DNA of 64,000 nucleotides from Streptomyces sp. NBC_01707 (GCF_041438805.1 NZ_CP109190.1:186001-250000); one strand, 5' to 3'. Positions 9,575 through 18,046 are shown, counted from the stretch's first letter. A program made the numbers and translations. The notes: generated by a model from the letters alone, not told the origin.

Positions 9575-10500
9575 ACTTCATCGACGAGCACCGGGACCGC
9601 TTCGGCGGAGTCGAGCCGATCTGCCGTGTTCTGACCGAGCACGAATGCAAGATTGCCCCTTCCACCTACTACGCCCACCACAAGCGCCGGGCGGCACCGT
9701 CGGCCAGGACCGTGCGGGACGCCGAGCTGAAGGAACGGATCAGCGAGGTCTTCGCGGCCAACTACCGTGTCTACGGGGCACGGAAGATCTGGCGTGAGCT
9801 CAACCGGCAGGGCCACGCGGTGGCCCGCTGCACCGTCGAACGCCTCATGCGCGAGCTGGGCATCGCCGGTGTGGTCCGCGGCACGAAGGTGATCACCACG
9901 CTGCCCGGCGGGCAGGCCGGGAGGGCGCCGGACCTGGTGGACCGCGACTTCGTCGCCGACTCCCCGAACCGGTGCTGGGTCGCGGACTTCACCCACGTGA
10001 AGACCTGGGCCGGTGTCGTCTACGTCGCGTTCGTCGTGGACACCTTCTCCCGCCGCATCGTCGGCTGGTCCGCGGCCACCGTGAAGGAAACGGTGTTCGT
10101 CCTGGACGCACTGGAGATGGCAATCTGGCAACGCGACCGCGAACAACACCCCATCCAGCCAGGCGAGTTGATCCATCACAGCGATGCCGGGTCGCAGTAC
10201 ACCAGTTTCCGGCTCGCCGAGCATCTGGACACCGCCGGCATCGCCGCCTCGATCGGATCCGTCGGCGACGCGTATGACAATGCCCTGATGGAGAGCACGA
10301 TCGGCCTGTTCAAGACCGAGCTGATCAAGCCCCGACGCCCCTGGAAGACACTGTCCGACGTCGAGCTCGCCACCGCCGAGTACGTCGACTGGTACAACCA
10401 CCGACGACTCCATGGCGAGATAGGCCACGTCCCACCCGTCGAATACGAAGCCCTGCACTACCTGGCAACCACAAAACCGCAGGTCACACACAACGTCTGA
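9571..10500 (+). CDS. IS3-family transposase OrfB (DDE integrase core)
   Basis: About 309 residues from GTG 9571, or the C-terminal part of a frameshifted OrfAB. It contains the HTH_21-like region (ARKIWRELNRQGHAVARCTV) and an rve integrase core with the DDE triad visible as Asp in WVADFTHV, Asp in HHSDAGSQYTS and Glu in NALMESTIGLFKTE. The C-terminus YVDWYNHRRLHGEIG is typical of the family. No frameshift or stop is seen, so the element may be active. A short diverged copy of the same family lies at about 35940-36062. Confidence 0.93.
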   Translation: MNFIDEHRDRFGGVEPICRVLTEHECKIAPSTYYAHHKRRAAPSARTVRDAELKERISEVFAANYRVYGARKIWRELNRQGHAVARCTVERLMRELGIAGVVRGTKVITTLPGGQAGRAPDLVDRDFVADSPNRCWVADFTHVKTWAGVVYVAFVVDTFSRRIVGWSAATVKETVFVLDALEMAIWQRDREQHPIQPGELIHHSDAGSQYTSFRLAEHLDTAGIAASIGSVGDAYDNALMESTIGLFKTELIKPRRPWKTLSDVELATAEYVDWYNHRRLHGEIGHVPPVEYEALHYLATTKPQVTHNV

Positions 10501-10502
10501 GA

Positions 10503-10527
10503 TCTCTACCGAACCCGGAACGGTTCA
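10503..10527 (-). repeat. IS3 right terminal inverted repeat
   Basis: Reverse complement of the left end at 24 of 25 positions. It begins just after the orfB stop codon (10498-10500). Confidence 0.9.
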
Positions 10528-10665
10528 CCTAACTTGATCTTTAACCTCAAGCGTCGAACGATGTGTCGCACTTGATCACTCGGTGCGGTAACCGGAGTAC
10601 GCCGAAGCGGCCTTCGGCTGAGCATGTGATCCGACCAAGGAACACACAAGCTCAGCACGAAGACC

Positions 10666-12207
10666 GTGGGGATGAGTCTGTTGCATCAAGCTGCCGGGCA
10701 GGATCCGTTTGCGGAACTGTCACGCTTCCGGGGTGAGTTCTACTCCTGTCTGACCAGGCGTGCGGATGCGCTGTTCGAGCTGACGGACGCCGTGTTGTGT
10801 GCGGATGGTCCGGTCCGGTCGCTGGTGGAGCTATCGCTGGTGGGCGAACACCGTCGCGGGCACGGTGGGCTCTACGACGCACTGGCCGCGGGCGAGGTCG
10901 ATGTCAGCAGGCTGCGGCGGGCCCTGGCTGCGGTGCCTCTGCCGCGGGCGGCGGACGGCCGACTGGTCCTGGCCGCCGACATCACCTGCTGGCTGCGACC
11001 GAGCGCGCACACCTCACCGCAGCGGATCCTGTGCCACACCTACGGGCGGGGCAAGGATCAGCACATTCCTGTTCCCGGCTGGCCGTACTCGGTGATCTGC
11101 GCGCTGGAAACGGGCCGCAGTTCATGGACGGCGCCGCTGGACGCACTGCGTCTGGCCCCGGGAGATGATGCTGCCACCGTCACGTCCGGGCAGATGCGTG
11201 AACTCGTCGAGCGGCTGATGGCAGCCGGGCAGTGGAAAGACGGCGATCCGGACGTTCTGATCGTGGTGGACGCCGGATATGACGTGCCCCGACTGGCCTT
11301 CCTGCTGAAGGATCTGCCGGTGCAGGTGCTGGGCCGGATGCGCTCGGACCGTGTCCTGCGCCGCACAGTCTCGCCCCGCGAGCCCGGAACCCGGGGCCGT
11401 CCACCCCGCCACGGCGCCGAGTTCGTCTTCGGCGACCCCGCCACCTGGGACACCCCCGACGCGCAGACACTGACCGAGACCCGTCTCTACGGCACCGCCA
11501 CCGCACGGGCTTGGGACCGGCTCCACCCGAGACTGACCCACCGATCCGCCTGGACTGCCCAACTGGGCGCCCTGCCGGTGATCAAAGGCACCGTAATCCG
11601 CCTGCAGGTCGAGCACCTGCCCAGCGGCGCGACACCGAAGCCGGTGTGGCTGTGGTGGTCGGGCACCAACGCCACCACAGCCGACGTCGACCGTCTGTGG
11701 CAGGCGTTCCTGCGGCGCTTCGACATCGAGCACACCTTCCGGCTGTTCAAGCAGACCCTGGGCTGGACCTGCCCGAAGATCCGCACCCCCGAAGCAGCCG
11801 ACCGCTGGACCTGGCTGATCCTCGCCGTATTCACCCAACTCCGGCTCGCCCGCCCGCTGGCGGCCGACCTCCGACGGCCATGGGAGAAACCGAGCCCGCC
11901 CGACAGGCTCACTCCCGCCCGCGTCCGCCGCGATTTCCGGCACCTCCGCCCGAAGGCGGCCTGTCCTGCCGGAGCACCGAAATCCTCCCGCCCCGGCCCA
12001 CGACAGTTCTTGAGTAGCTCTCAAGAATCGTCTCGAGATCCCGTTCAGCCGAAAGGCTGGGCGGGATCTCGGCGTTTGTGGTGTGTGTTCGAGGTGATGT
12101 CCGAACGTGGACGGGGCCTCGGGTGGTCGCCTGGCGGAGGATCGGCCTGGGGTTCGGGGTGGTTCGGGTGCGTGAGGGGCGTCGGAGCCGCCGCTGGGCG
12201 TGCTTGA
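10666..12207 (+). CDS. Transposase (actinobacterial DDE type) with an altered C-terminus
   Basis: A 513-residue frame (alternative ATG at 10672) with a DDE_Tnp-like layout. The N-terminal half carries FAELSRFRGEFYSCLTRRAD; a catalytic-type segment LVLAADITCWLRPS lies near residue 105, DVLIVVDAGYDVPRLAFLLK near 198, and FDIEHTFRLFKQTLGWTCPK near 350 supplies the conserved Glu. It resembles a large Streptomyces transposase family. After RPGP near residue 443 the sequence no longer looks like the usual basic tail, and the frame runs through a terminator-like hairpin at 12034-12071, so the natural 3' end has probably been replaced. It may be inactive. No terminal repeats were found. Confidence 0.75.
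   Translation: MGMSLLHQAAGQDPFAELSRFRGEFYSCLTRRADALFELTDAVLCADGPVRSLVELSLVGEHRRGHGGLYDALAAGEVDVSRLRRALAAVPLPRAADGRLVLAADITCWLRPSAHTSPQRILCHTYGRGKDQHIPVPGWPYSVICALETGRSSWTAPLDALRLAPGDDAATVTSGQMRELVERLMAAGQWKDGDPDVLIVVDAGYDVPRLAFLLKDLPVQVLGRMRSDRVLRRTVSPREPGTRGRPPRHGAEFVFGDPATWDTPDAQTLTETRLYGTATARAWDRLHPRLTHRSAWTAQLGALPVIKGTVIRLQVEHLPSGATPKPVWLWWSGTNATTADVDRLWQAFLRRFDIEHTFRLFKQTLGWTCPKIRTPEAADRWTWLILAVFTQLRLARPLAADLRRPWEKPSPPDRLTPARVRRDFRHLRPKAACPAGAPKSSRPGPRQFLSSSQESSRDPVQPKGWAGSRRLWCVFEVMSERGRGLGWSPGGGSAWGSGWFGCVRGVGAAAGRA
12034..12071. terminator. Hairpin between convergent transposase genes
   Basis: Ten-base perfect outer arms (12034-12043 and 12062-12071) enclose an inner CAGCC-GAAA-GGCTG hairpin with a stable tetraloop. 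A second small inverted repeat (ttcttgag/ctcaagaa) sits at 12007-12027. The position suggests a bidirectional terminator brought in with the neighbouring cassette. Confidence 0.65.
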
Positions 12208-12230
12208 GCTCGTCGTGTGGTGCCGGGGCT

Positions 12231-14060
12231 TCAGGTGCTCGTGCGGACCATCGTCGGCGGCTGGGGTGGGGAGAGCCCATTCGCGGTGATGGAGGCTGGA
12301 ACTGTTTCCGTGAGCTCCGCGATCACAGAGACAAGATCCCCGTTGGCTGCGGTGCCGGTGGTCTGGTCCCAGCTGAAGAGCATCTGCAGGTTGGCGCTGC
12401 AGACCATCAGGGCGAGGAGGATGGTCTGCGCGACGCGGCCGTGGGCGAGCCGCTTGCTGGGGTCGGCGATGTTGATGCCGTGGCTCTTGAGCCTTCCGTT
12501 CGCCCCTTCGATGTTCGCCCGTTCGGGCCGGTAGGCGTCCTGCCAGCTGGGGTGGAGGTAGTGCCGGTCCTGGCGGAACTTGTCACGCTTGCCCAGGTCG
12601 CCGGGCCGGACCGTGATCGTCGGCTTCTGGCAGATCCGCGGCAGTTCCTGCTTGGGCAGGGCTCGCAGGCGTTCGGCCTGGGGGATCGGCACGGTCGGCT
12701 TGGCCGCGGTGTGTGCGGCGGTGGCCCGCCGGTTGGTGAGGTCCACGGTGGCAGGCCGCGGTGCGGGGATCTGGTGGACCTGGTTGAAGCGGGGACAGGC
12801 CACCGCGGGCGACGGTCCGCTGGCCGGGCACTGGAGCCGGATCGCCCCGCGCTCGTCTGCGGACTCCTTGAGGCGCAGGTAGTACGGCTCGCGGGCGGCG
12901 ATCTGCTCGCGGAGCACGGTGTCGTCGTCGATGCCGCGTACGGCCTTGTCGCTGAGGTCGAAGGTCGCCTGGGCGAGGGCGGTGGGCATGGCGGGGCAGG
13001 CGAGGGATCCGTCGACGAGCAGGGCGCCTTCGTGAGTGCCCTGGATGCCCCGGTTCTCTCGCTTGTAGTCGAGGACGAGCTGGTAGCCGAGGCGTCTTGC
13101 GGGCTGGGCGAAGTGTGTGGAGACCTGGTCGGTGTAGGCGCGGTCGGAGGCCAGGATCCCGGTGGGGAAGCCGAACGGGGCCAGGGCGGTCAGGGCGTGG
13201 ATCGCGTTCGGGCCGATCCGCTTGCCGGGGCTGTCCAGGACAAGGCCGAGCACGAGCTGCGGGTGCCGGCTGACGCGCTCTCCGGCTTGAGGGTGGCCGA
13301 CTGGGTGCCTGCGGCTGGCGGCGACGAGGAGCGTGGCGGAGTGCCCGAAGATCCCTTCGTCGGAGCCGCCGCAGTAGTGCCAGCCGGCGGTGATCTCGAC
13401 GGACGCGAGACCGCGATGCTCGCTGGGCTCGTGGTGCCAGGCGGGAACCGGGGTGGTGCCGACGCCGATATCGCCCCGCCAGCCCTTGAACAGGCCCCGG
13501 CGGTGAGCGAGGCGGACCGTGACCAGGACCAGGCGGTCACTGATCTCCTGCAGCACAGCCCGGCGGCGCACTCGTTCGGCATCGGTGTCCTCCCAGGCGG
13601 AGGCCACGACCGTGGCCTCGTCGGCGGGCAGCCGACTGCGGCGGTCACAGCGGAAGGGGTCCAGAGCGGTGGTCAGCCGGTCGAAGGACCGGTAGACACA
13701 CCGTGTGAACGCGTGCCGTCCGTGGGCGTCGAGCGAGTCGGGATCCGGAACCCCCAGCCAGCCCCGGGCAGGGGCCCGCAGCTCGTCCAGGAGAACCCGG
13801 CAGACATCCGCGAGGCTCGCGCTGCGGTGGTAGTGCAGAGACAGCAGCAGCCCCACCAGCACGGTCCGCACCGGCAGACCCTTCGGCCCGGGACGCCTTG
13901 CCAGCTCGACGTCGACCAGCTCGAGCACACCCGTTCCGTGCAGGAGAGCGTCGAGCTGGCCGACCTTCGAGTCCGGGATCTCGAACGGCGCGTCGGTGAC
14001 CGGCCGTGGCCGGCACTTCCTGATCTTCTCCGGACTCCGCCAGGCCCGGGGCTTGCTCAC
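12231..14060 (-). CDS. Transposase-like protein, 609 aa, coupled to a recombinase-like gene
   Basis: A 609-residue protein starting at GTG 14060, whose bases overlap the TGA of the upstream gene (GTGA), so the two are translationally coupled. The N-terminal half is helical (VRTVLVGLLLSLHYHRSASL). The middle resembles a DDE nuclease: Asp in WRGDIGVGTTPVPAW, Asp in GILASDRAYTDQ followed by DYKRENRG, and Glu in RANIEGANGRLKSHGINIAD near the C-terminus, like the Y-R-E segment of IS4-type transposases. It is longer than most IS transposases and I cannot name its family. The partnership with a recombinase-like gene and an HTH gene suggests a specialised mobile element. Confidence 0.7.
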   Translation of the reverse strand: MSKPRAWRSPEKIRKCRPRPVTDAPFEIPDSKVGQLDALLHGTGVLELVDVELARRPGPKGLPVRTVLVGLLLSLHYHRSASLADVCRVLLDELRAPARGWLGVPDPDSLDAHGRHAFTRCVYRSFDRLTTALDPFRCDRRSRLPADEATVVASAWEDTDAERVRRRAVLQEISDRLVLVTVRLAHRRGLFKGWRGDIGVGTTPVPAWHHEPSEHRGLASVEITAGWHYCGGSDEGIFGHSATLLVAASRRHPVGHPQAGERVSRHPQLVLGLVLDSPGKRIGPNAIHALTALAPFGFPTGILASDRAYTDQVSTHFAQPARRLGYQLVLDYKRENRGIQGTHEGALLVDGSLACPAMPTALAQATFDLSDKAVRGIDDDTVLREQIAAREPYYLRLKESADERGAIRLQCPASGPSPAVACPRFNQVHQIPAPRPATVDLTNRRATAAHTAAKPTVPIPQAERLRALPKQELPRICQKPTITVRPGDLGKRDKFRQDRHYLHPSWQDAYRPERANIEGANGRLKSHGINIADPSKRLAHGRVAQTILLALMVCSANLQMLFSWDQTTGTAANGDLVSVIAELTETVPASITANGLSPPQPPTMVRTST

Positions 14061-14986
14061 CTCTCAGGTCCGCGTAGGAGCCGTGCGGCGGTGGCGTCAT
14101 CGATGGGAGGGACGAGGTGCTGCCAGCGTGCCAGCGACGCAGCCGAGGCGAGCCCAGCCGCCTGCGCGATCAGATTGTGATCGATGTGGGCCCGCATCAG
14201 CTCAACGATCCACGTCGCCCGCAACCGGCCCACCGACACCGCCGGCAGGCTGTCCGGCGGCCGGTGGCTGAGAGACCAGGAGCCGATCAGGTTCTTCGCG
14301 TACTCGGTGGTCCGACGCGGGCGGAACAAGTACCCTCGCCCGGCCTGGTCTGCCAGTTCTCCCAAGACGGTGTCCCAGGCGGCGCGGGCGACGAGCGGAA
14401 CCAGGCGGTCGACGGCGGTGTGCAAGAGCGGGCCGTTCCCACGCAGACGCTGCAGATCGGCGCCCCGGCTCGCCGCTACCTCCTTCGGCATGAGGCCGAG
14501 ACCGGCCCCCAGGCCCATCAGCGCGAGCGCATCAGTCTTCTGCTGGCGGGGCAGATGAGCGGCCCAGTGCCGAAGACCCGCCAACTCGGCTGCCGTATAG
14601 GGCTGATACGTGTTCGCCTCGGCATGCATCCGGGCCGGAGCAGCCTCCCCGCGCTCACTCCACGCCAGCGCATCCCGAACCCTCAGCAACCAGGTCCGAT
14701 ACGTCCGCACCGACGACCCTTCGATGTCGCCGGCGCGCGAGAGGACGAACGCGTCGATTACTTCGTTGCGCAACCACGCATCCGCAGACCGCTCCAGTCC
14801 GCTCGCTTCGGCCCACAGCGCCAGACGCCCGGTGACGTGCAGCAACCGCTCCACGTCGTAGGGGACCGCAGTCACGGTGGCGGCGACCACGGACCGCACC
14901 AACGGCGCGACCTCCACCCAGAGCGGGGGCGCCTCCCGGGGCCGGTACCGGGTGATCTTCGCGGACGTGTCGGGATCAAGGACCAC
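14057..14986 (-). CDS. Degenerate tyrosine-recombinase-like protein
   Basis: About 309 residues from GTG 14986 (MVLDPDTSAKITRYRPRE); the frame is open further upstream but would then overlap the divergent HTH gene. The fold outline is that of a tyrosine recombinase: a helical core-binding domain (SSVRTYRTWLLRVRDAL) and a catalytic-type domain (LMGLGAGLGLMPKEVAASRG, then VSVGRLRATWIVELMRAH and SAASLARWQHL). The expected first catalytic Arg in GLGLMPKE is absent and the usual nucleophilic Tyr appears as Trp in ARWQHL, so it is probably not an active recombinase (inference). It overlaps the transposase-like gene by 4 bases and is divergent from the HTH gene, which may regulate it. Confidence 0.65.
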   Translation of the reverse strand: MVLDPDTSAKITRYRPREAPPLWVEVAPLVRSVVAATVTAVPYDVERLLHVTGRLALWAEASGLERSADAWLRNEVIDAFVLSRAGDIEGSSVRTYRTWLLRVRDALAWSERGEAAPARMHAEANTYQPYTAAELAGLRHWAAHLPRQQKTDALALMGLGAGLGLMPKEVAASRGADLQRLRGNGPLLHTAVDRLVPLVARAAWDTVLGELADQAGRGYLFRPRRTTEYAKNLIGSWSLSHRPPDSLPAVSVGRLRATWIVELMRAHIDHNLIAQAAGLASAASLARWQHLVPPIDDATAARLLRGPER

Positions 14987-15058
14987 GGTCCATGCATACC
15001 GGCTGGACAAGCAGCCATTCCACAGCTGATCAACTACAACAGACAAGGTGGTGCACGC

Positions 15059-15376
15059 ATGGTCGGCGGACGCGCCCGCGCACGCTCCCCCCGGCAGTTC
15101 ACCCAGGATCCGGAAGCCTGGCCCGAGCAGGTCATCGCCGATCCGGCCGCCGAAGCGGTCCGCCAGATCGCCCGAACCCTCGCCCAGGCCCTCGAGCGCC
15201 TCGGACTGAGCCTGCGGGCGGCCGCGGCCGGCTCTGGAGTCAACCGGCAGGCCATCGCCGACCTGCTGGCCGGACGGTCCTGGCCCGACGTGGCGACCAT
15301 CGCCCGCCTGGCCCACTTCACCGGTTTCGCACTGTGGCCGGACAGTAGCAATATCGAACGGAACAGAACGCATTGA
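15059..15376 (+). CDS. XRE-type helix-turn-helix regulator of the cassette
   Basis: A 105-residue protein (MVGGRARARSPRQF...) starting at ATG 15059 with AAGGTGG about 8 bases upstream. The centre holds an HTH: LSLRAAAAGSGVNRQAIADL followed by LAGRSWPDVATIARLA, the pattern of phage-repressor-like (XRE) DNA-binding domains. It is transcribed away from the recombinase-like/transposase-like operon, and only about 70 bases separate the starts, so it probably binds that shared promoter and controls both directions (inference). It could alternatively be a targeting subunit of the element. Confidence 0.75.
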   Translation: MVGGRARARSPRQFTQDPEAWPEQVIADPAAEAVRQIARTLAQALERLGLSLRAAAAGSGVNRQAIADLLAGRSWPDVATIARLAHFTGFALWPDSSNIERNRTH

Positions 15377-15510
15377 GCCTCGATCCGTGCCCGGAAACAC
15401 CAAACAGCGAACGGGCATGACGAACTTCGTGGCTCCGGACGCCGAGCGGAGAATGCCTCTACTACGCTCGGACGTGCGGAAGCCACCCCTGCTGGGCGGT
15501 CACGCAATCC

Positions 15511-15541
15511 GGCACCGCCGAGCTGAACCCTCGGCGGTGCC
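15511..15541. terminator. Perfect 12-bp-stem hairpin terminator
   Basis: Arms 15511-15522 and 15530-15541 (ggcaccgccgag / ctcggcggtgcc) are perfectly complementary around a 7-base loop. The hairpin lies 31 bases beyond the stop of the minus-strand gene at 15573 and 135 bases after the HTH gene, so it could end transcription from both sides. Confidence 0.8.
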
Positions 15542-15572
15542 ACCCTTGGATGCCGCGCGCTCGCGGCATGGC

Positions 15573-16115
15573 TCACACCAGTACGGAACCTCCCTGCTCG
15601 TTCCTGGTGGCCGGGGCGATCGCGAACCAGCCAGTGGGGTCCTCTACGACCCGGCCTTCCCTGATCAGCGCCTTCAACCGGGACCGCGTCGTCTCCGTCC
15701 TTCGACCGTTCGAGGTATCCGAGATGTCCTCGCCGATCGCCGCGGCGATGTCCTGTGCCTTCATCGCCCGCCCGGCCCCTGCCAGCAGCACCAGCATTCG
15801 CTCACGGGCCACCGACAACTCCAGTGGCTTCGATGCGACCGACGGATCACGGGGATTGGTTACAACGCCGGGCGCCGCTCCGGGCACCGACCCATCCACG
15901 AGATCCCCGCCGTCACCTGGGCCCTGCCCTTGTGACTGAAGTTCGGCACCGTCATCGGCCTGGCCGGCATGGCCTGTTAGGGATAGCAGAGTCTCCCGTG
16001 TGATCGTCAGGTGGGCCAGCCGTTCCTCCGCCGTCGCGATCTTCTCGCGAAGTGAAGACAACTCCCCGCGGACGATGGCTTCTTCTGTGTCCAGACGCTC
16101 GAAGAGCGACGTCAT
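15573..16115 (-). CDS. Coiled-coil/winged-helix protein, unknown role
   Basis: A 180-residue protein from ATG 16115 (MTSLFERLDTEEAIV...). Residues 1-40 form a charged coiled coil (GELSSLREKIATAEERLAHL). A low-complexity Gly/Asp/Pro linker follows, then a C-terminal winged-helix-like domain (MLVLLAGAGRAMKAQDIAAA...RSRLKALIREGRVVEDPTGW) of about 75 residues that resembles DNA-binding modules ending in a beta hairpin. The ATG is preferred over the longer upstream frame because the extension is Arg/Ala-rich shadow sequence. It is divergent from the barstar-domain gene. Similar small proteins occur beside actinobacterial IS elements, so an accessory or target-binding role is possible. Confidence 0.65.
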   Translation of the reverse strand: MTSLFERLDTEEAIVRGELSSLREKIATAEERLAHLTITRETLLSLTGHAGQADDGAELQSQGQGPGDGGDLVDGSVPGAAPGVVTNPRDPSVASKPLELSVARERMLVLLAGAGRAMKAQDIAAAIGEDISDTSNGRRTETTRSRLKALIREGRVVEDPTGWFAIAPATRNEQGGSVLV

Positions 16116-16303
16116 CGCAGCCCTGCCTTCACCCAGCCGGCATCGGGGCCTCGCGGCACTGGAAGCCCCAGCCAAACGTAGGGCGAGCCGCAACAAGATC
16201 GCAGAGGGTGACCGCAGATGCTCCCAAACGACCGCCCTCGCCCGCCTCGGGTCCGCACCCCTGCGCTGAAAGACCACTCCTGCCCGCCCCGTAGGCTCAC
16301 CCC

Positions 16304-17188
16304 ATGCCGATCGAGGACAGCCCGCAGAACACCGTCAAGCATTGGCAGGACTGCACGGACGTGTACGACTTCCTCGAGCAGATCCGCCTCCGCCCCAGCA
16401 TGTCGCTGCCGGGTCACTCACTGCGTCATCTGGAAGCGCTCCTCACCGGCTACCGCGTCGCACTGGGCGTGCACGCGATCGACGAGCCCTTCGCTTTCTG
16501 GCCCGAAGAGCGTTTCACGCAATGGCTCCACGAGAGCCGCGGGACATCCAGTTCACTCAGCTGGGCTGCCGAAATCGAACGCACCACGCCTGCCGACTCC
16601 AACCCGGTCGAGGAGTTCTTCCGACTGCTGGACGATTACCGCCGCCACGTCGCCTCGAAGCCAACGCCGAGAACGTCAAAGGCCGGCTTCCCCGGCATCG
16701 AGTACATGGGCAACACGTTCGTCACCCTCTTCTGGCGCCAGCGACTTCTCAACCAGGCTGTGCAGCGTCTCGAAGACCGTGATTTCCGCGTTGTCCGGCT
16801 GTCAGCAGGCCAATGGAGCACAGAGCAGGACATGCACCGTGCCATCGCCGCGGCCCTGCAGTTCCCCGACTACTACGGCCACAACCTTGACGCGCTCAAC
16901 GACTGCCTCGGTGACGTGGCCTGCTACGGCGGCTACGACGACTCAGCGGAAGGCGCTGGACTGGTCCTCGCCTTCACCGACTACGACCGATTCGCAGGTG
17001 CCTGCCCCCGGGCCGCACAAGTCGTACTCGACATCATCGCCGACCGAGCCCGACGGGCGGCCGTACTTCAGCGCCGGCTGATCTGCCTGGTCCACAGCAA
17101 CGACCCCGACATTCAATTCGACCCGGTCGGCGCCATGCCCGTCATGTGGAACAGCGATGAATGGCTGGACTCCAACCGCCGAGGTTAA
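16304..17188 (+). CDS. Barstar-domain protein with an N-terminal extension (immunity-like)
   Basis: A 294-residue cytosolic protein. The C-terminal half (about residues 165-285) matches barstar-type RNase inhibitors: a conserved helix FPDYYGHNLDALNDCLGD near residue 190, preceded by a beta strand (FRVVRLSAGQW) and followed by LVLAFTDYDRF. In barstar this helix blocks the barnase active site. The N-terminal 150 residues form a separate helical domain (LEQIRLRPSMSLPGHSLRHL, then FWPEERFTQWLHE) of unknown function that I have only seen as a standalone immunity-like domain. No barnase-type gene is adjacent, so it may be an orphan immunity gene against RNase-tipped toxins (inference). Confidence 0.8.
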   Translation: MPIEDSPQNTVKHWQDCTDVYDFLEQIRLRPSMSLPGHSLRHLEALLTGYRVALGVHAIDEPFAFWPEERFTQWLHESRGTSSSLSWAAEIERTTPADSNPVEEFFRLLDDYRRHVASKPTPRTSKAGFPGIEYMGNTFVTLFWRQRLLNQAVQRLEDRDFRVVRLSAGQWSTEQDMHRAIAAALQFPDYYGHNLDALNDCLGDVACYGGYDDSAEGAGLVLAFTDYDRFAGACPRAAQVVLDIIADRARRAAVLQRRLICLVHSNDPDIQFDPVGAMPVMWNSDEWLDSNRRG

Positions 17189-17233
17189 GCCGACGATCGC
17201 GAGCATGTCAGAGCCCACGGCTAGCATCCGCCT

Positions 17234-18046
17234 GTGAACCCTGAGCTGCTATCGACCATCGCTGTCCCCCTCCCGCCCGGACGGTTGATCACGTCCGATG
17301 AAGGTGACGGAGGCGCCCAAGCCCTGTGGCTGAGTGACGGCGCCGTATCCGCAGAGTTGTGGACGCGGATCCGCGACGAGCATCCCCGCTCAGGCGTCTG
17401 GCCCCTGCTTCTCGACTCGCGCGACCCTGAAGACAGCGACTTCCGTCCCTGGGGCACCGGCGAGCTCTTCCCCGAGCAGATGTCATCACCCGACGACCAC
17501 GACCCGGCCGAGCTGCTCGAGAAGTGGTGGGCGGCGTACACCGCGATCGACGAAGACGACGACATGCTGTCGCCCGCCAAACGGCTGGCCATCACGGCCC
17601 CCTTCGGACAGACCTGGCCGGGCCTCGCACCCGGCCGTGAAGACACGACGGACTCCAGCCGGCTGGCCGCCGAGTACGCAGACCACTTCGTCCTGAGTCG
17701 GCCGCAGTCACGCTTGGGCTTGGTCGCCGCGCCTTCCGGTGCCGACGCTCTCGCCCTCGTCGGCTGGGACGGGCCTGCCAACTGGGACAACGACACCGCC
17801 ACGTTCTCCGCCGTTGTGAGCGATTGGGAACAACGCTTCGGAGTATGCGTAGTCGCCGTTGGATCCGACACACTCCACCTGAGCGTCGCCACACCCCCGA
17901 CGAGCCGGGAAGACGCCCTGCTCGTCGCGGCCGAACACTTCGCCTTCTGTCCCGACAACATCTGGCAGGGCCCCCGACCTCAGACCCTGGAGGCGTACGC
18001 CGAGCGACTCATCGACACGCACTGCTGGGAATTCTGGTGGGACTGA
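17234..18046 (+). CDS. DUF4253-like protein
   Basis: A 270-residue acidic, soluble protein from GTG 17234. The C-terminal 100 residues carry the DUF4253 pattern: RFGVCVVAVGSDTLHLSVA, then PPTSREDALLVAAEHFAFCP and DNIWQG, ending CWEFWWD. The N-terminal part (GRLITSDEGDGG, LWLSDGAVSAELWTRI) is a family-typical leader. The function of DUF4253 is not established; members often occur among small cytosolic genes near polymorphic toxins, as here. The start is 45 bases after the barstar gene on the same strand, so the two may be cotranscribed. Confidence 0.8.
   Translation: MNPELLSTIAVPLPPGRLITSDEGDGGAQALWLSDGAVSAELWTRIRDEHPRSGVWPLLLDSRDPEDSDFRPWGTGELFPEQMSSPDDHDPAELLEKWWAAYTAIDEDDDMLSPAKRLAITAPFGQTWPGLAPGREDTTDSSRLAAEYADHFVLSRPQSRLGLVAAPSGADALALVGWDGPANWDNDTATFSAVVSDWEQRFGVCVVAVGSDTLHLSVATPPTSREDALLVAAEHFAFCPDNIWQGPRPQTLEAYAERLIDTHCWEFWWD

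Larger units (their letters stand above)
9198..10527 (+). mobile_element. Complete IS3-family insertion sequence (1330 bp)
   Basis: The element has near-perfect terminal inverted repeats (24 of 25 bases, beginning tgaaccgttccgggttcgg at both outer ends) and two overlapping frames, orfA and orfB, as expected of the family. The bases flanking the ends (gag on the left, cct on the right) are not a 3-bp target duplication, so a neighbouring deletion or recombination has probably removed one original flank. Confidence 0.9.

Noticed and set aside
12078..14180. A 700-codon plus-strand frame opposite the transposase-like gene
   Set aside because: It is a high-GC shadow; the minus-strand frame has conserved transposase-like motifs and a coupled start.
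14987..15418. N-terminal extension of the recombinase-like gene
   Set aside because: It would overlap the HTH gene on the other strand and its residues are Gly/Gln/Arg-rich without a fold pattern.
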